Source of the DNA: Eubacterium sp. 1001713B170207_170306_E7
GTDB lineage: Bacteria; Bacillota; Clostridia; Eubacteriales; Eubacteriaceae
Length of the DNA: 64,000 nt
Assembly: GCF_015547515.1 (NCBI RefSeq)
Contig: NZ_JADMVE010000005.1
Span: forward strand, 1-64,000
Direction of reading: 5' to 3'
Shown: piece by piece, positions 8,127 to 15,449 of the stretch
Layout of the letters: every line of letters starts with the position of its first letter
How positions within the stretch are numbered: the stretch's first letter is position 1
The notes under the pieces: generated by a model
What the model was told of the DNA's origin: nothing
What the model saw: the letters and a program-made list of their open reading frames with translations, nothing else
Databases searched by the model: none
Made by a program: the position numbers and the translations under genes

Positions 8127-9074
8127 CTATTCTTCAATCAGCTTTCTGGCGCTCTCCACATCGGTGACCAGAGTATTGATATACTTGCCGTTGATGGCGC
8201 CCTTGATGGCATCGACCTTTTCAATGCCGCAGGCCACACCGATGGAATGCGGTACGCGGCGCAGCTTTTTAATTTCAATGCCGACCACGTTATTATCAAT
8301 CTTGAAGGGGGTTGTGCTGCCGTTAATGTCATAAAACTGCATGCAGATGTCACCCGCGACATGCTTTTCGCGCATTTTGTTCATTTCCACCCGGTCATAG
8401 TAGCCGGTGGCCATAATGGCAGAGGTGCTGTTGGGAACCCCGATTCCCACCAGTGCCACATCCAGCTTGTCACCCATGCGGATAATTTTGCTGATGCCGT
8501 CCTCCTTCAGAAGTTCTTCTTTAATCTGTTTGCCGGAAACTCTTGCCGGCGCGTGCATAAGCATGAACTCTCCGCCAAACACCTTGGCCAGATCCTCTAC
8601 AATGTAGTTGGAATGGAGCTCCATCCGAAGATGGCCCATGCCGCCGATCAGCGGTACAAAGGTGATGTTTTTGGTCGCGTTTCCCACAACATGCCTGGCA
8701 ATATATCCCAGGGTCGTCCCCATGGATACGCCCACGACATTGCCGTCCTTGACCACGCGCTCCAGATATTGGGCTGCTGCCCGGCCGATTTCATTTTTCT
8801 GATCTTCGATGTCCTTCTTGGTGTCAACGACAATGACCTCACGCAGGCCATACAGGTTTTCGATTTCTCTTTCCAGCTCCACATAGTCGGTGCCTTCCAG
8901 GTTATCGATGATGATTTTTACAATCCCCCGCTCCTTGCCATTACTGATGATTCGGGAAACTGTTGGCCTGGACAAGCCAAGCTGCGCTGAAATGACTTTC
9001 TGATTTAAATCCTGATTGTAATACATATCGCAGATCTTAACCATCAGCCGCTCGTCATCAATGACCTTTTTCAT
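8127..9074 (-). CDS. SorC/DeoR-family sugar-binding transcriptional regulator
   Basis: The 315-residue regulator has an N-terminal helix-turn-helix (about residues 20-50, DLNQKVISAQLGLSRPTVSRII) and a C-terminal phosphosugar-sensing SorC domain. That domain contains GVSMGTTLGYIA, FVPLIGGMG and VGIGVPN. As first gene of the leftward cluster, it probably controls the downstream dehydrogenase, phosphatase and PTS genes in response to a phosphorylated effector. GGAGGG stands 8 bases before the ATG. The ~300-base upstream region is AT-rich and should hold the operon promoter and operator. I could not single out a clear operator. Confidence 0.9.
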   Translation of the reverse strand: MKKVIDDERLMVKICDMYYNQDLNQKVISAQLGLSRPTVSRIISNGKERGIVKIIIDNLEGTDYVELEREIENLYGLREVIVVDTKKDIEDQKNEIGRAAAQYLERVVKDGNVVGVSMGTTLGYIARHVVGNATKNITFVPLIGGMGHLRMELHSNYIVEDLAKVFGGEFMLMHAPARVSGKQIKEELLKEDGISKIIRMGDKLDVALVGIGVPNSTSAIMATGYYDRVEMNKMREKHVAGDICMQFYDINGSTTPFKIDNNVVGIEIKKLRRVPHSIGVACGIEKVDAIKGAINGKYINTLVTDVESARKLIEE

Positions 9075-9304
9075 CTTTTATCCCTCCAAACCTTTGTGAC
9101 TTTTACTTTTGTTTGTATCTGAAATATTGTCAATCATTGTTTAATGTCATTATATAACTTCTATAATGAATGTCAACATCAAACACGCATTATCTTAACA
9201 AAATTTTTGTATTTTTTCTAATTTTCAGTAAATTTTACGGATATTTCTTTCTGAAAATATTTACATTTTTTCTTTTGTAAAAGTATCGATTTTTTTCCTG
9301 TTTT

Positions 9305-9350
9305 TAAAAAAGCCGTCTGCCCAGATACCGAGTCCGGGCAGACGGCTTTC
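9305..9350 (-). terminator. terminator after the EAL gene
   Basis: A 12-bp perfect stem, AGCCGTCTGCCC with GGGCAGACGGCT, is followed on the minus strand by a T-run. It lies just past the stop of the EAL-domain gene. It separates this unit from the SorC regulator promoter region (9075-9304), which holds no gene. Confidence 0.9.
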
Positions 9351-9370
9351 GTTTTGTTTATTGAGCTCCA

Positions 9371-11167
9371 TTATTCCAGGCGTGGCACAAAGGCTTCGCT
9401 GATCTCCTGTTTTGAGAGATAATCCTGAAAATCCTCCTGGGGCATGGGCCTTCCATAAAAATATCCCTGGGCGTATTCGCAGCCCATTTCCCGCAGCAGG
9501 GCAATCTGCTCCTCGGTTTCCGCGCCTTCCGCGATCACCTGCAGCCTGAGCTCACTGGCCAGATTGATGACAAAGCGCATGATCTGTTTCCGGCGCATGA
9601 CATTTTTACGCATTCTCAAAAATTCCAGATCGATTTTCAGCACATCAATGGGCAGCTCTGAAAGCGTATTGAGCGAAGAATACCCATTGCCAAAATCGTC
9701 CATCTCAATGACAAAGCCGCGGGCCTTCAGCTGCTCAATCACCGAAAGCAGCTGTTTTGAATCGGACACATAGGCCGACTCGGTAATCTCCAGGTGCAGG
9801 TCTTCTGGCTTCAGACCATTTTCTTCAACCATTTTTACCAAAATTTCAGGCAGATCGCTGTGATAGATGTCCACCCTGGACACATTGACTGATATGGGAA
9901 TGAAATTTCCTCCATCCCTTTTCCACTGCCCCATGATCTCACAGGTTTTCCGCCAGACAAACTGGTCAAGGGCATAAATAAAGCCGTTCTTTTCAAACAC
10001 CGGGATAAAGTCTCCCGGTGAGATCATTCCAAGCCGCGGGTGCTGCCAGCGCACCAGCGCCTCTGCCCCCATAAGCCTGCCGGTGCCAATCTCTACTTTT
10101 GGCTGGAGATAGACCTGAAACGTTTCCTCCTCCAGGGCATCGGTCATGGTGTCAATGATGTTTTGCTCCATGATCATCTTCTCCCGGATCGAGTCATCAT
10201 AAAAGGCGCATCTTTTGTCAAAGAAGCCTTTGATGCTGCCAGCCGCCAGCACGGCGCGGTCACACATTCTGGGAACGCCAAGAGTCCGGTCCTCTATGTG
10301 GTAAATGCCCAGCTTAACCTGAAGGCGCATGGGCAGGGGATGATTTTGCTCCAGAAACCCCAGATGCCAGTCCAGCGCGTCATAGATTTTTTCGCAGCGG
10401 GGCACAAGCGCGTAAAACTTGTCTGCCCTGGCTCTGGCAAACAGCGCCGGCTCTCCCTCTCCCGCGTTCAGCAGACAAAGGGCCACCTCTGTCAGGAGCT
10501 TATCGCCGGCAGCATTGCCAAAGGCATCGTTCACCATTTTAAAGCGCTCGATATCCACCGCAATAATATCAAAATCCATTTGGGGGTTTTCTTCCAGAAA
10601 CGCAGCCGCCCTGTCAAAAAAAGCATTCTGCGTGTAAAGGCTGGTAACCGGGTCGCGCTCCAGCAGCTCAATGGTGCTCTTAGCCGCGCGCACTTCCTCC
10701 AGCAGCATCCTCAGCCTTTCATTGGCTTTTGTCAGCGCCCGCTGGTAATTGATCAGCTGGTTATTGACCTTTTGTATCTCGTAGTAGCTGCTTTCATAGG
10801 GCTCCTGCTGAACCAGCTCCAGATCATCGGTCATGGAGACATACAGCTTCATCAGTCCGGGCACCTCTGAGACATCCTCGACGCGCCACATCGCAAAAAG
10901 CAGCTGCTCACCTTTTCTCTTCGAAGCTGCCCACACACACCGGCCTTCACCTCCGCGTATTCTGAGGCTCGCGGACACCACCTGGCCCGCCGTTGGGTTC
11001 AGCAGCGCCTCCAGGCTTTCATCCTCCGAAAAAAGCTGCCGTATATTCTGCCCCTCATTGACAAAATGCATCGGTACGCTCCGTATGACTTTGTTGACGT
11101 TTCCCTGTGTATCACATAACGCAAAATATCCTATCATCTTTTTTATTGCAGTGTATCCACTGCCCAT
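9371..11167 (-). CDS. degenerate-GGDEF + EAL protein, probable c-di-GMP phosphodiesterase
   Basis: The 598-residue protein has an N-terminal PAS-like part (about 10-125), a coiled coil (about 130-170), a GGDEF domain (about 172-325) and an EAL domain (about 340-590). The GGDEF signature is replaced by RADKF (247-251), so cyclase activity is unlikely. The EAL domain looks intact: EALVRW at 369, NVSR, EITESA, DDFGNGYSSL, EGAETEEQ and QGYFYGRPMP. It should hydrolyse c-di-GMP. Its 5' end overlaps the cobalamin-binding gene by 25 bases, suggesting coupled translation and a shared signal. Met11 is an alternative start, and neither start has a strong ribosome site. Confidence 0.9.
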   Translation of the reverse strand: MGSGYTAIKKMIGYFALCDTQGNVNKVIRSVPMHFVNEGQNIRQLFSEDESLEALLNPTAGQVVSASLRIRGGEGRCVWAASKRKGEQLLFAMWRVEDVSEVPGLMKLYVSMTDDLELVQQEPYESSYYEIQKVNNQLINYQRALTKANERLRMLLEEVRAAKSTIELLERDPVTSLYTQNAFFDRAAAFLEENPQMDFDIIAVDIERFKMVNDAFGNAAGDKLLTEVALCLLNAGEGEPALFARARADKFYALVPRCEKIYDALDWHLGFLEQNHPLPMRLQVKLGIYHIEDRTLGVPRMCDRAVLAAGSIKGFFDKRCAFYDDSIREKMIMEQNIIDTMTDALEEETFQVYLQPKVEIGTGRLMGAEALVRWQHPRLGMISPGDFIPVFEKNGFIYALDQFVWRKTCEIMGQWKRDGGNFIPISVNVSRVDIYHSDLPEILVKMVEENGLKPEDLHLEITESAYVSDSKQLLSVIEQLKARGFVIEMDDFGNGYSSLNTLSELPIDVLKIDLEFLRMRKNVMRRKQIMRFVINLASELRLQVIAEGAETEEQIALLREMGCEYAQGYFYGRPMPQEDFQDYLSKQEISEAFVPRLE

Positions 11168-12216
11168 GCTACAAAAGTTTTGGCATCCTGAGTGTATACA
11201 TCTACTCTCCAGTTCTTCCAGATTTCATTTGTCCATTCAAAGGCTTTTCCGCCCACCGCAATTTTAATATCCGGACATGCGCTCCGCAGCCGCTCCACTG
11301 TTTCCTTACAGACTGGCAGATGCTGGGGCATTGTCACTGAGAGGGCAACCAGGTCTGGCCGGTGCGCTTCGACCGCCGACAGGATGGACTCCGCCGGCAC
11401 TGCCGCCCCGAGATAGACACTGTCCCAGCCATTGTATTCAAAGAGGTCGGCTACCATGCGCCCTGCCAGCTCGTGCAGCTCGCTGCCGACACAGGCCACC
11501 AGAATCTTTTTTGGCCTGCGCACCTGACTGAAAATGACCGGATACAGCTGAGCCAGCGCCATCTGGGTCGTCGAGGTGCAGTAATGCTCCTGATCAACCT
11601 CAATTGTATGGCGGTGCCACAGCTCGCCCACCTCACGCATACATTCCCCCACAATATCCACATAGACATCAGGCAGAGGAATTCCCTTCTTTACATATTC
11701 TGGAATCAAAAATACCGCATTCCTGGTATCCGCTTTCAAGATGCTGTCCAGATACTGCTGAATTTCCGCTTCATATTTTCTGGGCGTCGCCTCAACCGTT
11801 TTTCCGTCCCTTTCACATGCCTCCGCCGTTGCGCGCGACGCACGATCAAGCATCTCCTTAAGCGCTGGTCCCTTTTCAGGCGCGGCCACCCGCTCCATAC
11901 ATTCCTCCATCAGCGCATAGCTGTCCAGCAGCAGATCTCTTATTCTTTCCCTTGTATAACAGGGAATCAGCGGACATAGCAGCTGGTAGAACCACTGGGC
12001 ATAGGATTCAAAAATTTTTCCATCCTCAAGCGCCAGGGCTGTGCAGAGCATTCCCACGGTATACACATCATTCTGGTACATTTTCTTTCTGGCTGTCGCA
12101 TCCAGCTCTCTGCCCAGCTGCGGGTCCAGCTCAAACTGGCGGCTGAAGAGCTCATCCGCCAGACTCCGAAATTCCTGGTTTTGATCCATCGGTAATAAAC
12201 TCATTGGCATCCTCAT
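11143..12216 (-). CDS. cobalamin-binding protein with Wx9EH photoreceptor-type signature
   Basis: The 357-residue protein has an N-terminal helical region (about 1-145) with no recognisable DNA-binding motif. A B12-binding four-helix cap (about 150-230) and a Rossmann B12-binding domain (about 235-355) follow. The cap has W200, then nine residues, then E210-H211. This Wx9EH motif is known from the light-sensing CarH/LitR/AerR proteins. The Rossmann part has E246-L247-H248, the expected cobalt-ligand histidine, plus a GWDSVYLGAAVP and SVTM region. It overlaps the EAL gene, so it probably controls c-di-GMP turnover. Light sensing is an inference; redox or B12 sensing is possible. Met3 or Met5 may be the true start (GAGG before Met5). 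Confidence 0.85.
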   Translation of the reverse strand: MRMPMSLLPMDQNQEFRSLADELFSRQFELDPQLGRELDATARKKMYQNDVYTVGMLCTALALEDGKIFESYAQWFYQLLCPLIPCYTRERIRDLLLDSYALMEECMERVAAPEKGPALKEMLDRASRATAEACERDGKTVEATPRKYEAEIQQYLDSILKADTRNAVFLIPEYVKKGIPLPDVYVDIVGECMREVGELWHRHTIEVDQEHYCTSTTQMALAQLYPVIFSQVRRPKKILVACVGSELHELAGRMVADLFEYNGWDSVYLGAAVPAESILSAVEAHRPDLVALSVTMPQHLPVCKETVERLRSACPDIKIAVGGKAFEWTNEIWKNWRVDVYTQDAKTFVAWAVDTLQ

Positions 12217-12317
12217 CCTTTATTGGAAAAGCTTTCTCCATTATATAAATATCACACTGAAAGCTGTTGTCTTATATTTTACCATGATCTTGTCTTTTTT
12301 AACAGAATTGACCGCAA

Positions 12318-12352
12318 TAAAATAATGCCGGCTGTAAAATACAGCCAGCATT
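12318..12352 (-). terminator. terminator after the small membrane-protein gene
   Basis: The stem TGCtGGCTGTA / TACAGCCgGCA with a short loop is followed on the minus strand by TTATTTTATT. It lies 29 bases past the stop of the upstream leftward gene and before the start region of the cobalamin-binding gene. Confidence 0.7.
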
Positions 12353-12380
12353 CCCGGACGCCCTTTATCTTTTCAAAGGC

Positions 12381-12911
12381 TTACGCTTCCTCTGTCTCTT
12401 CTGTTTCCTGCTCCTGCTCTGCCAGCGTGTCGGCGTCCTCAGGATCAATGGCCTCTGTGCCCAGATCAACGGTTTTGACATTCCGGTCTGCGCCGATAAA
12501 ATAGATAATGCCTAAAACAATGCTGACCATATGCGGTATCATGGCGGTTAAGCCGTAGAGAATGCTCATCCCCAGATTTACAGCGCTGAACACAATAACC
12601 AGGATACTTAAAAACCGCAGAAACCGCGCCTTTCCAATGCTTTTGCAGAACATAATGCCCAGAATGCCCAGAATAATGATACAGGCGCCATTGGCGATCA
12701 GCGATACCGACATCATATTGACGGTATGCACGAGTCCTTCCATTGTGAGTCCACCCTCTGTGGCAATCTGCTGGATTTCATGGCTGTCTCCCAGCTGCTG
12801 GAGCATCGCAGCAGTCGAAAACAGCACGACCCCAAAAATCGTGATGAGAATCCCCCATATCATAAAAATAATACCCGCGCCCTTTAAGAGGGTTTTTCCT
12901 TTAGGTTCCAT
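12381..12911 (-). CDS. four-TM membrane protein, unknown function
   Basis: The 176-residue protein has four predicted membrane segments at about residues 12-34, 60-85, 93-118 and 124-145. A very acidic C-terminal tail with many Glu/Asp follows (about 150-176). I do not recognise a family with confidence. It resembles small DUF4064/DUF308-type membrane proteins only in general layout. GAGGAAAAGAA precedes the ATG. It is a single gene between the c-di-GMP genes, with a terminator downstream and a divergent neighbour upstream. Confidence 0.7.
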   Translation of the reverse strand: MEPKGKTLLKGAGIIFMIWGILITIFGVVLFSTAAMLQQLGDSHEIQQIATEGGLTMEGLVHTVNMMSVSLIANGACIIILGILGIMFCKSIGKARFLRFLSILVIVFSAVNLGMSILYGLTAMIPHMVSIVLGIIYFIGADRNVKTVDLGTEAIDPEDADTLAEQEQETEETEEA

Positions 12912-13049
12912 TTCTTTTCCTCCTGAATAATAAGCTTTTATTTATCCTATCACGAAAACCAACGATGACCGCAAACATTTTGGTAAAAACATACCGGTTT
13001 TGGTAAAACACCTGTTGCCTGAATTCTTTAATTTTTAGAATGATTTTAA

Positions 13050-13078
13050 TTGACATTCACCGGCCGCACTGATACTAT
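13050..13078 (+). promoter_or_regulatory. sigma-A promoter of the GGDEF gene
   Basis: TTGACA (13050-13055), a 17-base spacer and TACTAT (13073-13078) lie 55 bases before the ATG at 13134. The rest of the 12912-13133 intergenic region shows no gene. Confidence 0.75.
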
Positions 13079-13133
13079 ATGCACAGATAAAAAACAGTCC
13101 GTCTGTCATAGACGGGCACGAGGTGAGAAGATC

Positions 13134-14012
13134 ATGTTTGAAATAAAAGACTCCGATGCCACGCTGCACGAGCTGATCGACCAGTCCGCTGCGGCTTTTT
13201 TTGACCACTACCGCTTTGTTACACCCGTGGACTATTGTGTTTATAACTGCAAAAATGCCTGCCTTGAGCCCCAGGACACGCCATGCTATGCCATCTGGCA
13301 ACGCAATACCCCCTGCCACAACTGCTCCTCCATCCGCGCACTCAGCCTTGAGGAGCCCGTCGTGAAGCTGGAGTATCTGGAAAACAAAGTGTTCCTGATC
13401 CTTTCTACCCCATACACGGTTGACGGACGCCGCTGCGTTCTCGAGCTTGCCAGGGATGTCACGACCAGCCTCATGATCAATGATGAAGGCCACTGCGACA
13501 ACACGATCATCACCGACGTGATCGCCGAGCTCAACAACCTGTCTGTCCGTGATCTCTACACCGGCCTCTACAACAAAAACTACGCGGAGCGCGAGGTCTC
13601 GCGCTGCGTCAATGCCGAGCAGCCCTTCACCGCCGCCATGCTGGACATCGACGACTTTAAAATCATCAACGACACCTACGGGCACCAGACAGGCGACGTT
13701 GTCCTGCGTGAGCTGTCCTCCATGCTCACAGACGCCGCGGCGAACGGCAACGGCTGGGCCGCCCGCATCGGCGGTGATGAGTTTATCCTGATTTTTCCGG
13801 GGCTCGTCCTTGAGCAGACCGGACCCATTCTGTCTGCCCTGTCACGCGATATCAAAGAGCATCTCTTTTACAAGGGTGACGCCTGTTTCTCCATCAACGC
13901 CAGCATGGGCATTCAGGAATACCATCCCGGCGAAATGGACGCCGCGGTTTTTTTCGATCAGATCGACAGGCAAATGTATGAAGATAAAAGACAAAATAAA
14001 AGCGGCCGTTGA
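13134..14012 (+). CDS. diguanylate cyclase with cysteine-rich PAS-like sensor
   Basis: The ATG at 13134 is chosen because GAGGTGAG lies 6-8 bases upstream; this gives 292 residues. The C-terminal GGDEF domain (about 135-290) has FTAAMLDIDDFKIINDTYG and an intact RIGGDEF, so it should make c-di-GMP. No RxxD inhibitory site is seen before the motif. The N-terminal ~110 residues are PAS-like and carry six cysteines (CVYNCKNAC, then CYAIW, then PCHNC). This arrangement could bind a metal, an Fe-S cluster or sense redox state. Ligand and signal are unknown. A terminator overlaps the stop codon. Confidence 0.9.
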   Translation: MFEIKDSDATLHELIDQSAAAFFDHYRFVTPVDYCVYNCKNACLEPQDTPCYAIWQRNTPCHNCSSIRALSLEEPVVKLEYLENKVFLILSTPYTVDGRRCVLELARDVTTSLMINDEGHCDNTIITDVIAELNNLSVRDLYTGLYNKNYAEREVSRCVNAEQPFTAAMLDIDDFKIINDTYGHQTGDVVLRELSSMLTDAAANGNGWAARIGGDEFILIFPGLVLEQTGPILSALSRDIKEHLFYKGDACFSINASMGIQEYHPGEMDAAVFFDQIDRQMYEDKRQNKSGR

Positions 14013-14023
14013 GCCGCTTTTTT
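14001..14023 (+). terminator. terminator of the GGDEF gene
   Basis: AGCGGC / GCCGCT with a 6-base loop is followed by six T residues. It overlaps the last codons and the stop of the GGDEF gene. Confidence 0.85.
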
Positions 14024-14043
14024 AAATTGGGCGCAATAATTGT

Positions 14044-14072
14044 TTTACACGCCGGAAGTTTTATAATATAAT
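14044..14072 (+). promoter_or_regulatory. sigma-A promoter of the cofE-like gene
   Basis: TTTACA (14044-14049), a 17-base spacer and TATAAT (14067-14072) lie 94 bases upstream of the next gene. No riboswitch-like structure was recognised in the leader. Confidence 0.75.
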
Positions 14073-14165
14073 TCTTTTTGAAAGCGTATGAGCATCGGGG
14101 ATATGACACTGCTTTCCCTTTAATTTATTCTGATAAAAAAGCGGCATTGCCGCGGGAGGTACAAT

Positions 14166-15359
14166 ATGACAAGAGCAACCGGCACCGTATCCAGAGGCGT
14201 ACGGGCACCGATCATTCGAGAGGGCGACGATCTCGCGGGCATCGTGGTCGATTCTGTATTGGAAGCATCTCAGAACGAGGGCTTTGATTTAAACGACCGT
14301 GATGTCGTGGGTATTACTGAAGCCGTGGTCGCCCGGGCGCAGGGCAATTATGCCAGTGTCGACGCCATCGCCAAGGATGTAAAGGCTAAATTTCCAGACG
14401 GCGAGTTCGGCGTGATTTTCCCAATCATGAGCCGCAACCGTTTCGCCATCTGTCTGCGCGGGATTGCCCGTGGCGCTGAAAAGCTGACCATTATGATGAG
14501 CTATCCCTCCGACGAGGTGGGCAATCATCTGGTCGACCTTGACCAGCTCGACGAAAAGGGCGTAAACCCCTGGACAGACGTGCTGGACGAAGCCCGCTAC
14601 CGTGAGCTTTTCGGAAGCAACCCGCACACCTTTACCGGCGTCGATTACGTTTCTTATTATAGAGCGCTCTGCGAGGAGGAAAACGCCGAGGTCCGGTTTA
14701 TTTTTGCCAATGACTGCCGCAGCATTCTGCCCTATGAAAAGCACGTACTCACCTGCGATATCCATACCCGTGAACGCTCCAAACGGCTGTTAAAGGCCGC
14801 GGGCGCCCAAACGGTTCTGGGCCTGGATGATCTGCTGACTGAACCGGTGGACGGCAGCGGCTACAATGCCGACTACGGCCTTCTGGGCTCAAACAAGGCC
14901 ACCGAGGAAAAGGTCAAGCTCTTTCCAAAGGAATGCGCGCATTTTGTCCACGAGGTACAGGCGAGACTGCACCAGGCTACCGGCAAGAACATTGAGGTCA
15001 TGGTTTTTGGCGACGGCGCCTTCAAGGACCCGGTCGGCAAAATCTGGGAGCTGGCAGACCCGGTTGTCAGCCCGGCTTACACCGACGGCTTAAACGGGAC
15101 GCCCAACGAAGTCAAGTTAAAATATCTGGCAGACAATAACTTTGCTGATTTATCCGGCGACGCCCTTAAATCAGCGATTTCCGAATACATTGCCAACAAG
15201 CCCAAGGAATCCCTCGTGGGAAAAATGGAGACCCAGGGCACAACGCCGCGCCGCCTGACCGACCTGCTCGGCAGCCTGTGCGACTTAACCACCGGCAGCG
15301 GCGACAAGGGAACCCCCATTGTTTTAATCCAGGGATACTTTGACAATTACGCGGATTAG
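14166..15359 (+). CDS. coenzyme F420-0:L-glutamate ligase-like protein (CofE family)
   Basis: The 397-residue protein has the CofE/FbiB-type N-terminus. GTVSRGVRAPIIREGDDL leads into DDLAGIV and later VVGITEAVVARAQGN, with phosphate/GTP-binding features. FGVIFPIMSRNRFAICLRGIARGA and EVMVFGDGAFKDPVGKIWELADPVVSPAY are also conserved. It is longer than archaeal CofE (about 250 residues). Clostridial members lack the rest of F420 biosynthesis nearby, and no other F420 gene is in this window. The name therefore states family, not proven reaction. GGGAGG stands 7 bases before the ATG. It appears monocistronic, with its own promoter and terminator. Confidence 0.8.
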   Translation: MTRATGTVSRGVRAPIIREGDDLAGIVVDSVLEASQNEGFDLNDRDVVGITEAVVARAQGNYASVDAIAKDVKAKFPDGEFGVIFPIMSRNRFAICLRGIARGAEKLTIMMSYPSDEVGNHLVDLDQLDEKGVNPWTDVLDEARYRELFGSNPHTFTGVDYVSYYRALCEEENAEVRFIFANDCRSILPYEKHVLTCDIHTRERSKRLLKAAGAQTVLGLDDLLTEPVDGSGYNADYGLLGSNKATEEKVKLFPKECAHFVHEVQARLHQATGKNIEVMVFGDGAFKDPVGKIWELADPVVSPAYTDGLNGTPNEVKLKYLADNNFADLSGDALKSAISEYIANKPKESLVGKMETQGTTPRRLTDLLGSLCDLTTGSGDKGTPIVLIQGYFDNYAD

Positions 15360-15361
15360 AA

Positions 15362-15398
15362 GAAAGCAGTGTCTGAGCATTTCGGGCACTGCTTTTTA
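15362..15398 (+). terminator. terminator of the cofE-like gene
   Basis: AAGCAGTG / CACTGCTT forms an 8-bp stem followed by TTTTT, 4 bases after the stop codon. Confidence 0.85.
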
Positions 15399-15449
15399 AC
15401 TTTCATTTCAGGCGTCACTGTAAATACAGAAGGGATAAGGGAACACTCT

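Noticed and set aside
8247-8990. 247-residue open frame opposite the SorC regulator
   Set aside because: Antisense shadow; the regulator frame has full domain support and a ribosome site.
10040-10870. 276-residue open frame opposite the EAL gene
   Set aside because: Antisense shadow; the EAL/GGDEF reading has clear motifs.
13035-13685. 216-residue minus-strand frame opposite the GGDEF gene
   Set aside because: Overlaps a motif-supported gene and its promoter; no ribosome site.
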